This document shows, in pieces, positions 7,724 through 16,344 of a stretch of DNA of 64,000 bases; within the stretch, counting starts at the first letter, position 1, and each line of letters starts with the position of its first letter. The stretch covers positions 46,165 through 110,164 of the forward strand of contig NZ_QKQV01000009.1 in NCBI RefSeq assembly GCF_003233725.1, given 5' to 3'. The DNA comes from Mesonia sp. K7. GTDB taxonomy: Bacteria > Bacteroidota > Bacteroidia > Flavobacteriales > Flavobacteriaceae. The notes beneath the pieces are model-generated. The model did not search any database and was not told where the DNA came from. It worked only from the letters and a program-made list of their open reading frames with translations. The position numbers and the translations under genes were made by a program.

Positions 7724-9466
7724 ATGAAAAAAATTACATTTTTATTTAGCTTGATTTTTGTTTCAGCAATATCATTTGCTCAGACACCTATTATCACCAT
7801 GATTGCAGATGGAGATTGCTCTGGAGGTAATCCCAAAGTGATTGAAGTTTATGCAGACGGCACAGTAGACTTCTCATTATACTCAATGGAGAAACAATCA
7901 AATGGTGGTTCTTGGGGTAGCCCATCCAATTTAGCTGCTTTTGGAACAGTAACAGATGACTTTATTTATATCTACAGTGATACAACAACACCTACAGAAG
8001 TTTTTCCAACAGAGTTTCCTTCTGCCACAAATGCTTCTGAAGATAATGTTGCTAATAACAATGGAGATGATGGGATAAGAATAATTGAAGATGCAACAAG
8101 TAATGTTATAGATCAATATGGTGTAAATGCTGAAGATGGATCAGGAATGCCTTGGGAATATCAAGATGGTTATGCTAAAAGAAATAATGGCACAACAGCA
8201 ACAGGGAGTTTTAACCAAAGCGATTGGACATTTAACAATGGTGCATTAAATGGCGAAGGCTCTTGTCAAGGAGGAAGTACTTTTGAATCAATCATTGGTA
8301 TTGGGACGTTTGTACCTGGAACAACTTCTTGCCCATTAGTTATTACTATTACAGATGTCTCTTGTGATACAGAAACTACTGGAACAGATAATTATACAAT
8401 TACTGCTTCTTTTACGGGCGGTGGAACAGATACTTATATCCCAACGGTAGTTGGAGGAACTGTAGATATGGCAAATTCTAACGATCCTTCAACAAGTGCT
8501 ACCGGTGTAATTATTGTAAATGCTGTTGAAGGAACCGATGTCAGTTATACCATTACAAGTGTAAGTGGCAACTGTAATATTACAGGAAATGTTACTTCAC
8601 CGCTATGTTCTCCTGTGATGCAAGTGGGTGATATCGCTACTTTAAGAGCTCAAGTTTCAGGTACTAACCAAGAATTTGAACTTACTGGAGAAGCTATTTT
8701 AACTTATCAACAAGCCTATCGAAATCAAAAATACATACAAGATGCTACAGCAGCTATTCTAATAGATGATGAGGCAGGAACTATCACTACGACGTATAAC
8801 CAATTTGATGGCATCACAAATATTACTGGTACTTTATCTGAGTTTAATGGAGTATTACAATTTGTACCTACACAAGATACTGCTCCTGCAAGTTCAACAG
8901 GAAACAGTATTGCTATTCAATTTGTCACTATTTCAGACTTTAGCAGTAATTATGACGACTATGAGTCTGAATTGATAGCATTTCAAAATGTTGTCATTAC
9001 CGAAGGAGATGGAACCACTACTTTTGCAACAGGTACAAATTATACCGTTGCTGATACCAGTGCTCCTACAATAGTATTAAGAACAAATTTTTTTGATGCT
9101 GATTATATCGGAACTGTAATTCAAGATACTCCTTATACCAATATTGTAGGTATTGCTGCAGAATTTAATGGCAGTGCACAATTTACACCAAGATCTTTAG
9201 CAGATTTTAATGCTTCTATCGCCACCAACAATGTGGCTGCATTAGAATTTGTGATGTATCCTAACCCTGTACAAGGTATTTTAACCATCGAAATGAACGA
9301 GAGCCCAAATGCTCAAGTTACCATTTTTGATATCTTAGGAAAGCAAGTAATTTCTCAATCGTTAGAAAACAAAACGATAGATGTTTCTAGCTTAACTAAC
9401 GGAATGTATATCGTAAAAGTTGAAAACAACCATACGACAGCTACAAAAAAATTAATCGTGAGGTAA
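7724..9466 (+). CDS. T9SS-secreted protein: lamin-tail-like domain, DUF5689-like domain, type A sorting domain
   Basis: This 580-residue exported protein has a signal peptide ending at ...ISFAQ (about 20). Residues about 22-195 look like a lamin-tail/LTD-like beta-sandwich (opening IITMIADGDCSGGNPKVIEVYADG). A Cys-containing linker follows, then residues about 300-490 with an OB-like DUF5689 type region (VGDIATLRAQ; ELTGEAILTYQQ). The C-terminal approx. 75 residues (FVMYPNPVQGILTIEM ... SLTNGMYIVKVE ... KKLIVR) are a type A sorting domain of the type IX secretion system, so it is attached to or released from the cell surface. Proteins with this layout accompany extracellular hydrolases or receptors, but no catalytic motif is visible. 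It sits directly after the receptor/lipoprotein operon with its own promoter and terminator. Confidence 0.75.
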   Translation: MKKITFLFSLIFVSAISFAQTPIITMIADGDCSGGNPKVIEVYADGTVDFSLYSMEKQSNGGSWGSPSNLAAFGTVTDDFIYIYSDTTTPTEVFPTEFPSATNASEDNVANNNGDDGIRIIEDATSNVIDQYGVNAEDGSGMPWEYQDGYAKRNNGTTATGSFNQSDWTFNNGALNGEGSCQGGSTFESIIGIGTFVPGTTSCPLVITITDVSCDTETTGTDNYTITASFTGGGTDTYIPTVVGGTVDMANSNDPSTSATGVIIVNAVEGTDVSYTITSVSGNCNITGNVTSPLCSPVMQVGDIATLRAQVSGTNQEFELTGEAILTYQQAYRNQKYIQDATAAILIDDEAGTITTTYNQFDGITNITGTLSEFNGVLQFVPTQDTAPASSTGNSIAIQFVTISDFSSNYDDYESELIAFQNVVITEGDGTTTFATGTNYTVADTSAPTIVLRTNFFDADYIGTVIQDTPYTNIVGIAAEFNGSAQFTPRSLADFNASIATNNVAALEFVMYPNPVQGILTIEMNESPNAQVTIFDILGKQVISQSLENKTIDVSSLTNGMYIVKVENNHTTATKKLIVR

Positions 9467-9486
9467 TCACCATAACTCCATTATAC

Positions 9487-9522
9487 AAAAAGGCGTTTCT
9501 TTACCGAGACGCCTTTTTTATT
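9487..9522 (+). terminator. Intrinsic terminator
   Basis: The stem aaaaggcgt / acgcctttt, with a loop of about 14 bases that is partly paired, is followed by T-rich sequence, just after the T9SS protein gene. Confidence 0.8.
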
Positions 9523-9551
9523 TTTTTACATTTGTGAGGATAAATTTTTCG

Positions 9552-10535
9552 ATGGGATTACAACAAAAAATATTTAACATCAACTCCGAAAAAGCCTTTG
9601 AAGAAACCGCTCTCGAAGTTTTTGAGTTTCAATATGAAAATAACTTGGTATATCAAGAATATTGTCATCACCTCAAACTAAATCCTACGAAAGTTTTATC
9701 ACTTGATCAAATTCCTTTTCTGCCAATTGAGTTTTTTAAAACACACCAAGTCACCACACAACCCAATACAAAGCACCAGAAAACCTACACCAGCAGCGGA
9801 ACGACTTCACAAAATACAAGCAAACACTTTGTGTATGATTATTCGCTTTACGAAAAAAGCTTTTTAAAAACATTCCAACATTTTTATGGTGCTATTTCTG
9901 AGTTTGCAGTTCTTGCTTTACTACCATCATATCTAGAGAGAGAAGGTTCATCCTTGGTGCAAATGGCTAAAGTATTTATCGAAAAAAGCAAGTATCCCGA
10001 AAGTGGATTTTATCTCGACAACAGAAAAGAATTAACACAAAAACTTCATCAGTTAGAACAAAAAAAAATCCCTACTTTACTGATTGGGGTTTCTTTTGCC
10101 TTACTCGATTTAGTCGAAGAGTTTTCTTTTTCACTTAAAAGCACCATTGTTATGGAAACCGGTGGAATGAAAGGAAGGAGAAAAGAAATGATTCGTGAAG
10201 AGTTGCACGAAATTCTAAAAAAAGGTTTTGGTGTGCCAAAAATTCACAGCGAATACGGAATGACCGAATTACTTTCACAAGCCTATTCTAAAGGAGATGG
10301 TATTTTTGAAACGCCCAATTATATGAAAGTACTCATTCGCGATCCAGAAGATCCTTTTTCACTTAAAGCGGAACAACAAAACGGAGGAATTAACGTCATC
10401 GATTTAGCCAATTTATATTCTTGCTCTTTTATCGCTACACAAGACCTCGGAAAAAAGCTCAACAACACTCAATTTGAAGTTTTAGGACGTTTTGACAACA
10501 GCGACATTAGAGGTTGCAACCTCTTGGTTTTATAG
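9552..10535 (+). CDS. LuxE/PaaK-like acyl-protein synthetase
   Basis: The start is taken at ATG 9552 (327 residues); the frame is open to a GTG at 9534, but the ATG gives the expected N-terminus. The sequence YTSSGTTSQ (79-87) is the phosphate-binding loop of the adenylate-forming superfamily. METGGMKGRRKEM and HSEYGMTELLSQAYS match the LuxE/phenylacetate-CoA-ligase branch. LuxE activates a fatty acid as acyl-AMP and moves it to its own Cys. No lux genes occur here, so light production is excluded. In Flavobacteria this gene may serve lipid or surface polysaccharide acylation, which is not shown here. It stands alone, with a terminator on each side. Confidence 0.7.
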   Translation: MGLQQKIFNINSEKAFEETALEVFEFQYENNLVYQEYCHHLKLNPTKVLSLDQIPFLPIEFFKTHQVTTQPNTKHQKTYTSSGTTSQNTSKHFVYDYSLYEKSFLKTFQHFYGAISEFAVLALLPSYLEREGSSLVQMAKVFIEKSKYPESGFYLDNRKELTQKLHQLEQKKIPTLLIGVSFALLDLVEEFSFSLKSTIVMETGGMKGRRKEMIREELHEILKKGFGVPKIHSEYGMTELLSQAYSKGDGIFETPNYMKVLIRDPEDPFSLKAEQQNGGINVIDLANLYSCSFIATQDLGKKLNNTQFEVLGRFDNSDIRGCNLLVL

Positions 10536-10649
10536 GAATTTCGTTAAAATTTGTTAATAATTAAATTTAGCTGTAATTTTTTTATTTTTATTTCGTCTTA
10601 TTAAATGCTAAGATGAAAGTTTTTTCATAATAGATTGGTTAGTTAGTTT

Positions 10650-10680
10650 GAAGTCCCAAGTTTTCTTGGGACTTCTTTTT
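10650..10680. terminator. Bidirectional terminator between convergent genes
   Basis: The perfect 11-bp stem gaagtcccaag / cttgggacttc with loop TTTT is followed by T8 on the plus strand and sits directly before the tyrS stop. It can serve the acyl-protein synthetase side and, more weakly, tyrS. Confidence 0.8.
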
Positions 10681-11988
10681 TTATCCCACCTTTATAATAT
10701 AGGTGTTCTTCTTCCCTTTATTAATGACAATATATTTATCGTTGATGAAGTCTTCTGAAGTCAACAGGTAATCTTCACGTACTTTTTCTTTATTGACCGC
10801 AATCGAATTTTCTTTTAAGGCTCTTCTGGCTTCGCCATTACTGCTTAAAAAATTGGTTTTTGCTGCTAAAGCGGCAATCATATCCAAGCCTTTTTCAAAA
10901 TCTGCTTTAGAGATCTCAGCCTGAGGAACGCCTTCAAATACGTCTAAAAAAGTGGCTTCGTCAAGGGTTTTGATGTCTTCTTTAAAAGATTTACTGTATA
11001 GAATGCTCGATGCCTTTTCTGCATTTTCGAAAGCTTCCTGTGAATGTACAAAAACCGTCACTTCTTTGGCCAAGGCTTTTTGTAAAACACGCAAATGCGG
11101 AGCTTCTTGATGTTCTTGCACCAAAGCATTTACCGTGTCTTGATCTAAGAAGGTAAATATCTTAATATATTTTTCGGCATCTTCGTCAGAAGTATTCAAC
11201 CAAAATTGGTAAAATTTATATACCGAAGTTTTATCGGCGTCCAACCAAATATTCCCACCTTCACTTTTTCCGAATTTAGAACCGTCAGCTTTGGTGATGA
11301 GTGGGCAAGTCATCGCATAAGCTTTGGCACCTTCTTCATCGGTCATTCTGCGCACCAACTCTGTTCCTGTAGTAATATTTCCCCATTGGTCGCTTCCGCC
11401 CATTTGCAACATACAGTTATAGGTTTTATACAAATGGTAAAAATCGTAACCTTGTATAAGTTGGTAAGTAAATTCGGTAAAAGACATTCCTGCTGTTCCT
11501 TCTTCACCAGACAATCTTTTCTTTACGGAGTCTTTTGCCATCATATAATTTACGGTGATTCGTTTTCCTACATCACGTGCAAAATCGATAAAAGAAAAAT
11601 TCTTCATCCAGTCATAGTTGTTTACTAAAATAGGAGAAGTTGCAGAAGTGTCCTTAAAATCTAAAAAACGAGCCAAGGTATTTTTAATACCCGCAACATT
11701 TTTAGCTAAAGCTTCTTCATCAAGTAAATTACGTTCGTCACTTTTCCCGGAAGGATCACCAATCATACCCGTTGCTCCACCGACCAAAGCAATAGGTTGA
11801 TGTCCTGCTTTTTGCAAGTGTACCAATAAAATAATAGGTACTAAACTACCAATATGCAATGAGTCTGAAGTGGGATCGAAACCAATATAAGCCGTTGTTG
11901 CCTCTTTTTGCAATTGCTCTTCGGTTCCTGGCATCATATCGTGAATCATTCCGCGCCAGCGTAATTCTTCTACTAAATTTACTTTCAT
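10681..11988 (-). CDS. tyrS: Tyrosyl-tRNA synthetase
   Basis: This 435-residue class I synthetase charges tRNA-Tyr. The nucleotide-binding HIGH-type motif HIGS is at 45-48 after [11 protein letters not shown]. The tyrosine-binding region NYMMAKDSV and [10 protein letters not shown] lies at 147-204, and the KMSKS-type loop KFGKS at 238-242. An S4-like RNA-binding domain occupies the C-terminus (about 365-435). Length and motifs are normal for the bacterial TyrS group. The -7 box CAAAGATA (minus strand TATCTTTG) lies 23 bases upstream. No T-box or attenuator is visible. Confidence 0.97.
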   Translation of the reverse strand: MKVNLVEELRWRGMIHDMMPGTEEQLQKEATTAYIGFDPTSDSLHIGSLVPIILLVHLQKAGHQPIALVGGATGMIGDPSGKSDERNLLDEEALAKNVAGIKNTLARFLDFKDTSATSPILVNNYDWMKNFSFIDFARDVGKRITVNYMMAKDSVKKRLSGEEGTAGMSFTEFTYQLIQGYDFYHLYKTYNCMLQMGGSDQWGNITTGTELVRRMTDEEGAKAYAMTCPLITKADGSKFGKSEGGNIWLDADKTSVYKFYQFWLNTSDEDAEKYIKIFTFLDQDTVNALVQEHQEAPHLRVLQKALAKEVTVFVHSQEAFENAEKASSILYSKSFKEDIKTLDEATFLDVFEGVPQAEISKADFEKGLDMIAALAAKTNFLSSNGEARRALKENSIAVNKEKVREDYLLTSEDFINDKYIVINKGKKNTYIIKVG

Positions 11989-12010
11989 CTAAAATTTTCT
12001 TTTTAAAACG

Positions 12011-12018
12011 CAAAGATA
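12011..12018 (-). promoter_or_regulatory. -7 box of tyrS
   Basis: The plus-strand CAAAGATA reads TATCTTTG on the minus strand, an exact TAnnTTTG match 23 bases before the tyrS ATG. Confidence 0.5.
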
Positions 12019-12064
12019 TAGTAATCTCCATTTTTTTAGGTATAGTTTTATTTATATTTACCCT

Positions 12065-13087
12065 GTGATTTTAGTAACCGGAGCAACAGGTTTGGTCGGC
12101 AGACATCTCATTGCCGAATTGTCTAAAAGTAAGATTGCTTTTAAGGCAGGTTTTCGTAATACAGCTAAAATTGAAGAAGTTAGACAGTTTTTATTTGCTT
12201 ATTTTGATGGGTTTACCGAAGAAAACTGGCAAACTATACATTGGGTTTCTTGCGATATTAATGACATTCCAGAATTAGAAAATGCTTTTAAAAATATAAC
12301 CCACGTTTACCATTGTGCGGGTTATATTTCTTACGATGTCTCGGAAAAAAACTACCAGAAACTTCGTAAAATAAATATCGAAGGAACGGCAAATGTGGTG
12401 AATATGGCACTTAAATTTTCCGTGGAAAAATTAGTGCATGTAAGTTCGATTGCTGCTTTGGGAAGTGCACCAAAAAACCAACAGATTACCGAAGAATCTG
12501 CTCGAGACGAAAACAGCTTGACAGATAATTATGCCATCACAAAATTTGGTGCCGAGATGGAAGTTTGGCGAGCTTCGCAAGAAGGTTTGAACGTGGCAAT
12601 TGTAAACCCCGGAGTTATTATTGGCGCTGGAAATTGGGATGTTGGCAGTTGTAAAATTTTCACGAAAGTAAATAAGGGTTTGAAGTTTACCATTCCGTTA
12701 ACGACAGGCTTTGTGGCTGTAGAAGATGTGGTCACCGCCTTGATAGAACTGATGAATAGTAATATCAAAAACGAACGGTTTATTTTGGTGAGTGAGAATT
12801 TATCTTTTGAAGAAGTGATTACCCAAATCGCCACCAATCTCAACAAACCTATTCCAACGAAAGTAATACGACCTTGGATGGTAAAAATAGGTTGGTTGGT
12901 ACAATATGTGGGTAGAAAAATTTTTGGAACGCGGCAACAAATACAAAAAAGTGCTATCAAATCGGCTTTTGGCCAGTCGTTTTACAACAACGAAAAAGCA
13001 AAAACGGTTTTGGGAATCGATTTCATTCCGATAGAAAAATCAATTCTTAGGACGGCTCATTTTTTTAAGCAAACCAATTCCTTTTAA
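12065..13087 (+). CDS. NAD-dependent epimerase/dehydratase (extended SDR)
   Basis: This 340-residue short-chain dehydrogenase has the Rossmann motif TGATGLVG (5-12), the catalytic pair Tyr156 and Lys160 (YAITK) and the Ser of HVSSIAALG (about 125-132). It is probably a nucleotide-sugar or steroid-like dehydrogenase; the substrate cannot be read from sequence. The start is GTG, because no ATG lies nearby and the Rossmann strand begins at once. A TATATTTA word ends five bases before this GTG, so the mRNA may be leaderless. The 3' end overlaps the convergent DUF4296 gene by 48 bases, with no terminator. Confidence 0.8.
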   Translation: MILVTGATGLVGRHLIAELSKSKIAFKAGFRNTAKIEEVRQFLFAYFDGFTEENWQTIHWVSCDINDIPELENAFKNITHVYHCAGYISYDVSEKNYQKLRKINIEGTANVVNMALKFSVEKLVHVSSIAALGSAPKNQQITEESARDENSLTDNYAITKFGAEMEVWRASQEGLNVAIVNPGVIIGAGNWDVGSCKIFTKVNKGLKFTIPLTTGFVAVEDVVTALIELMNSNIKNERFILVSENLSFEEVITQIATNLNKPIPTKVIRPWMVKIGWLVQYVGRKIFGTRQQIQKSAIKSAFGQSFYNNEKAKTVLGIDFIPIEKSILRTAHFFKQTNSF

Positions 13088-13498
13088 ATCTTTTTTGGTG
13101 CTATCTTCTTCTTTTTCTCGGTTTTCTTCCTTTATGGTCTGTTTTTTAGTTTGTTCAATTTCCTGAAGACTATCAACTACTTTTTTTTCTGCCTCTAAAC
13201 GATCTTTTACTTGCTGAAAAATTCGCTCGTTGGTATTAAAATCTTCTGAATAATAATCGCTGCTTTGTTCAAACTGCAAACTGTCTATTTGGTGTTTTTG
13301 GTAAATAAGTTCGTGTGATTCTACATTTCGCAAGTCATAAGCCACACGATTCACACTTATTAAAGCATCAAGTTTGTGCATATCTACCAACACTTCAACC
13401 ATTTTATCTTCAGGGATAAGGTTATCAGGTTTTTTAGCCTTCTTTACGTCCTGACAGCTCAATATGAGTAATAAACCAAGATAAACAAACTTTTTCAT
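13040..13498 (-). CDS. DUF4296 lipoprotein
   Basis: This 152-residue protein has a lipoprotein signal with Cys at about 15 (LILSCQD). The family core is LIPEDKMVEVLVDMHKLDAL, followed by a charged coiled-coil tail (ERIFQQVKDRLEAEKK onward). The function of DUF4296 is unknown; it occurs in Bacteroidota downstream of pyrC. The start codon overlaps the pyrC stop by one base (TAATG), so translation is coupled. The last 48 bases overlap the epimerase gene on the other strand. Confidence 0.8.
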   Translation of the reverse strand: MKKFVYLGLLLILSCQDVKKAKKPDNLIPEDKMVEVLVDMHKLDALISVNRVAYDLRNVESHELIYQKHQIDSLQFEQSSDYYSEDFNTNERIFQQVKDRLEAEKKVVDSLQEIEQTKKQTIKEENREKEEDSTKKDLKGIGLLKKMSRPKN

Positions 13499-14838
13499 TA
13501 GCGGTCAAAAGTTAATCGTTCTGCATTTTGTACTTCCGTGAATTTAAAATTCTTATACACCACTTTTCCATTAAGTAGCGTGTGCGTTACTCTCGAACGG
13601 AAAGTTTGCCCTTCGAAAGGTGACCAACCACATTTGTAAAAGAGGTTTTCTTTTTTCACATTCCAGGGTGAATTGAGATCAACCATCACCAAGTCTGCTT
13701 TATAGCCCTTTCTGATAAAGCCTCTTTTTTCGATTTCGAATAAAATAGCTGGATTATGGCACATTTTTTCAACAATTTTAGGCAACGTAATCAAACCTTT
13801 GTGGTACATTTCTAACATCGCTGGTAATGCATGCTGTACCAATGGTCCGCCACTCGGAGCTTTGGTGTACATATTTTTCTTTTCCTCTAATGTGTGCGGA
13901 GCGTGATCGGTAGCGATCACATCTATTTTATTATCAATCAATGCTTTGAGTAAAGCTTTTTGGTCTGACTCTTTTTTTACTGCAGGATTCCATTTGATAA
14001 AAGTTCCTTTGCTGTCATACATTTTATCGTTAAACCAAAGGTGATGGATACAAACCTCAGCAGTTATTTTTTTGTCTTTTAGCGGTTTTTTGCTGTCGAA
14101 TAGGCTCAATTCCTTTTCAGTACTTAAGTGAAAAACATGTAATCTCGCCCCTGTTTTTTTAGCCAAAGCAACCGCTTTACTCGACGATAAATAACAGGCT
14201 TCTTCACTTCTAATCACAGGGTGGTATTTGATAGGAATATCTTCTCCAAACTCCTCGATGTGTTTTTCTAAATTTTGACGAACAGTAGTTTCGTCTTCGC
14301 AATGCACTGCAATTAAAACAGGTGATTCTTTAAATATGTTTTCTAAAACTTTCTCGTTATCGACCAACATATTACCCGTGGATGAACCGAGAAATAACTT
14401 TAAGGCAGCCGTAGTTTTTGGGTTTATTTTTTTGATTTCCTCTAAATTGTCATTGGTGCCACCAAACATAAAAGAATAATTGGCATACGAGGTCTCTTTC
14501 GCTATAGCGAATTTTTCTTCTAATTTCTCGATGGTAGTCGTCTGCGGATTGGTATTCGGCATTTCGATAAACGACGTGATTCCGCCAGCGATTGCCGCAC
14601 GAGAGCCCGATCTGATGTCTTCTTTATGGGTTAAACCCGGTTCTCTAAAATGCACTTGATCATCGATTACACCCGGCATCACATATTGCCCTTCGGCATC
14701 TAAAATCTGGATGTCGTGAGATTTTAAGCTAATGCTGTCTGCCACATCTACAATCAAATCGTTTTCGATATAGATATCACCTTCTTGTACATTTCCTTCG
14801 TTAATTATCTTAGCATTTTTAATTAAAATCTTGCTCAT
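13498..14838 (-). CDS. pyrC: Dihydroorotase
   Basis: This 446-residue amidohydrolase closes carbamoyl-aspartate to dihydroorotate in pyrimidine synthesis. The visible metal site has VIDDQVHFREPG (His63), Lys147 (carboxylated lysine position, AALKLFLGSS), His179 (AVHCED), a His in HVFHLST (231-239) and Asp311 in ATDHAPH. The first His of the usual HxH pair is Gln here (QVHF). The length is that of class I dihydroorotases. Its start overlaps the upstream glycosyltransferase gene by four bases (ATGA) and its stop overlaps the DUF4296 gene, so the three genes form one operon. Confidence 0.92.
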   Translation of the reverse strand: MSKILIKNAKIINEGNVQEGDIYIENDLIVDVADSISLKSHDIQILDAEGQYVMPGVIDDQVHFREPGLTHKEDIRSGSRAAIAGGITSFIEMPNTNPQTTTIEKLEEKFAIAKETSYANYSFMFGGTNDNLEEIKKINPKTTAALKLFLGSSTGNMLVDNEKVLENIFKESPVLIAVHCEDETTVRQNLEKHIEEFGEDIPIKYHPVIRSEEACYLSSSKAVALAKKTGARLHVFHLSTEKELSLFDSKKPLKDKKITAEVCIHHLWFNDKMYDSKGTFIKWNPAVKKESDQKALLKALIDNKIDVIATDHAPHTLEEKKNMYTKAPSGGPLVQHALPAMLEMYHKGLITLPKIVEKMCHNPAILFEIEKRGFIRKGYKADLVMVDLNSPWNVKKENLFYKCGWSPFEGQTFRSRVTHTLLNGKVVYKNFKFTEVQNAERLTFDR

Positions 14839-15563
14839 ATTCTTTTTCTAAATAAACTTTTAAATTTCATTTTAATTACTCCAAAAATCGCTTCGGAGAT
14901 AATATTTCCGCTCAGTTTTGATTCGCCTTTGGTTCTGTCTGTAAAAATCACAGGCACTTCTACAATTTTAAATCCACGTAAGTGTGCTTTAAACTTCATT
15001 TCTATTTGAAAAGCATAGCCTACAAATTGAATTTTGTTTAAGTTAAGCGATTCTAAAACCGATCTATGATAACACACAAACCCTGCCGTAGTATCTTGAA
15101 TGGGCATTTGTGTGATAAATCGCACATATTTTGACGCAAAATATGACATCAAGACACGACTCATGGGCCAATTGACCACATTTACGCCTTTGATATAGCG
15201 TGAACCTATAGCCATTTTGGCATCTTGGTTGACGCAAGCATTGTATAATCGCTCAATATCTTTAGGATTGTGTGAGAAGTCAGCATCCATCTCAAAAATA
15301 TATTGATAATCACGCTCCAACGCCCATTTAAAACCCTTGATATAAGCTGTACCAATGCCCGATTTATGTTTTCTTACCAACAAGTGTAATTGGTTTTGAA
15401 ATTCATCTTGCAAGCTTGCTACTTTTTTTGCGGTTTCGTCTGGCGAGTTATCGTCGACTACCAAAATATCACAATGTATTTTTTGTGAAAATATTTTACG
15501 GATAATCGCCTCGATGTTCTCGATTTCGTTAAATGTAGGAATAATGACTAACCGCTCGGGCAT
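14835..15563 (-). CDS. Polyprenol-phosphate mannosyl/glucosyltransferase-like, GT2 family
   Basis: This 242-residue GT-A fold enzyme resembles dolichol-phosphate mannose synthase. It starts VIIPTFNEIENIEA, has DD at 37-38 (VVDDNSPDET), the metal-binding DAD at 93-95 (EMDADFSHNP) and DTTAGFVCYHR near 158-168. It lacks C-terminal membrane segments, so it is the short cytosolic or peripheral form. The family makes polyprenyl-phosphate sugars for glycan building on the outer face of the inner membrane. It is the first gene of the operon with pyrC and DUF4296; a -7 box TAAATTTG lies 15 bases upstream. Confidence 0.85.
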   Translation of the reverse strand: MPERLVIIPTFNEIENIEAIIRKIFSQKIHCDILVVDDNSPDETAKKVASLQDEFQNQLHLLVRKHKSGIGTAYIKGFKWALERDYQYIFEMDADFSHNPKDIERLYNACVNQDAKMAIGSRYIKGVNVVNWPMSRVLMSYFASKYVRFITQMPIQDTTAGFVCYHRSVLESLNLNKIQFVGYAFQIEMKFKAHLRGFKIVEVPVIFTDRTKGESKLSGNIISEAIFGVIKMKFKSLFRKRI

Positions 15564-15577
15564 AAAAAAAATTTCAG

Positions 15578-15585
15578 CAAATTTA
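15578..15585 (-). promoter_or_regulatory. -7 box of the GT2-pyrC-DUF4296 operon
   Basis: The plus-strand CAAATTTA reads TAAATTTG on the minus strand, an exact match to TAnnTTTG, 15 bases before the ATG. Confidence 0.45.
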
Positions 15586-15653
15586 AGTATTTTTTACAAC
15601 GAACATCCCTACTTTTTCTTGTATTTAAGTTTTACCTTTACCAAAAATCTGAT

Positions 15654-16319
15654 ATGGAATTGATAGAAAGAAATATCATTAACAACGATTGGGTTACCCT
15701 TATCTTTCTATTTTTGTTTAGTCTTATTGCTCTTTCAAACTTTCTGTACGCCGAAAAGTTTTACAGTTTTCGGCAGTTATTTGTATCTAATAGATATTTT
15801 ACCACACAGCAGGGCAATTTTCAGGTTTTCAATAAGTTCACGACCATTCTTTTTGTTGTGAGCACCACCATTATTTCTCTCGGGATTTTCCTTTTGGCCG
15901 AAAAACTTGAGATGGTTCAGACCAATACCACAAGGTTTATTTTTTTTCTTAGGATTTTTATTTTGGTAAATCTGCTGATAAGCATCAAATATTTTATTGA
16001 AAAAATAATTGCCAATATTTTTGATACCGATAAAGTGATCGATCAGTATTTGTTCCATAAAATCACCTACAAAAACCTCATCACGATTTGTTTTTTGCCG
16101 ATACTGATTTTGTTTTTCTACACTTTCAATGTCAATTTAACAACGATAATTGTTGCCATTTCTGTTTATGCTTTTGTAAATATTTACATCCTCATAAAAC
16201 ACTATACCAAAAATCAAGAGATTGTTTTTAGGTATTGGTTTCATTTTATTTTGTACCTTTGCACACTTGAAATAGCACCGTATGTTATTTTGTATAAAAT
16301 AATTACGGTACAAAACTAA
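15654..16319 (+). CDS. DUF4271 membrane protein
   Basis: This 221-residue protein has five to six membrane segments (about 17-33, 65-83, 93-112, 138-156, 160-180 and 193-215). A loop after the first segment has EKFYSFRQLFVSN, typical of DUF4271. Function is unknown. The gene precedes a uroporphyrinogen-III-synthase-like gene by 25 bases, a pairing common in this phylum. Its last 65 bases contain a -7 box that probably drives the next gene. Confidence 0.8.
   Translation: MELIERNIINNDWVTLIFLFLFSLIALSNFLYAEKFYSFRQLFVSNRYFTTQQGNFQVFNKFTTILFVVSTTIISLGIFLLAEKLEMVQTNTTRFIFFLRIFILVNLLISIKYFIEKIIANIFDTDKVIDQYLFHKITYKNLITICFLPILILFFYTFNVNLTTIIVAISVYAFVNIYILIKHYTKNQEIVFRYWFHFILYLCTLEIAPYVILYKIITVQN
16254..16261 (+). 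promoter_or_regulatory. -7 box TACCTTTG inside the DUF4271 gene
   Basis: This exact TAnnTTTG match lies in the Flavobacteria-typical context ttttgTACCTTTGc, 83 bases before the hemD-like start. A TTGG word about 16 bases upstream could be the -33 element. It suggests separate transcription of the hemD-like gene. Confidence 0.4.
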
Positions 16320-16344
16320 ATTTCATCTCAAAAAACAAGCTTAT

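Noticed and set aside
9552..10535. A bioluminescence operon
   Set aside because: Only a LuxE-like protein is present; no luxA, luxB, luxC or luxD nearby.
11206..11628. A 140-codon open frame on the strand opposite tyrS
   Set aside because: It lies wholly within the well-supported tyrS gene, its protein has no domain character, and it has no promoter of its own.
12529..12960. A 143-codon open frame opposite the epimerase gene
   Set aside because: It is a shadow of the epimerase reading frame; hydrophobic, low-complexity and without motifs.
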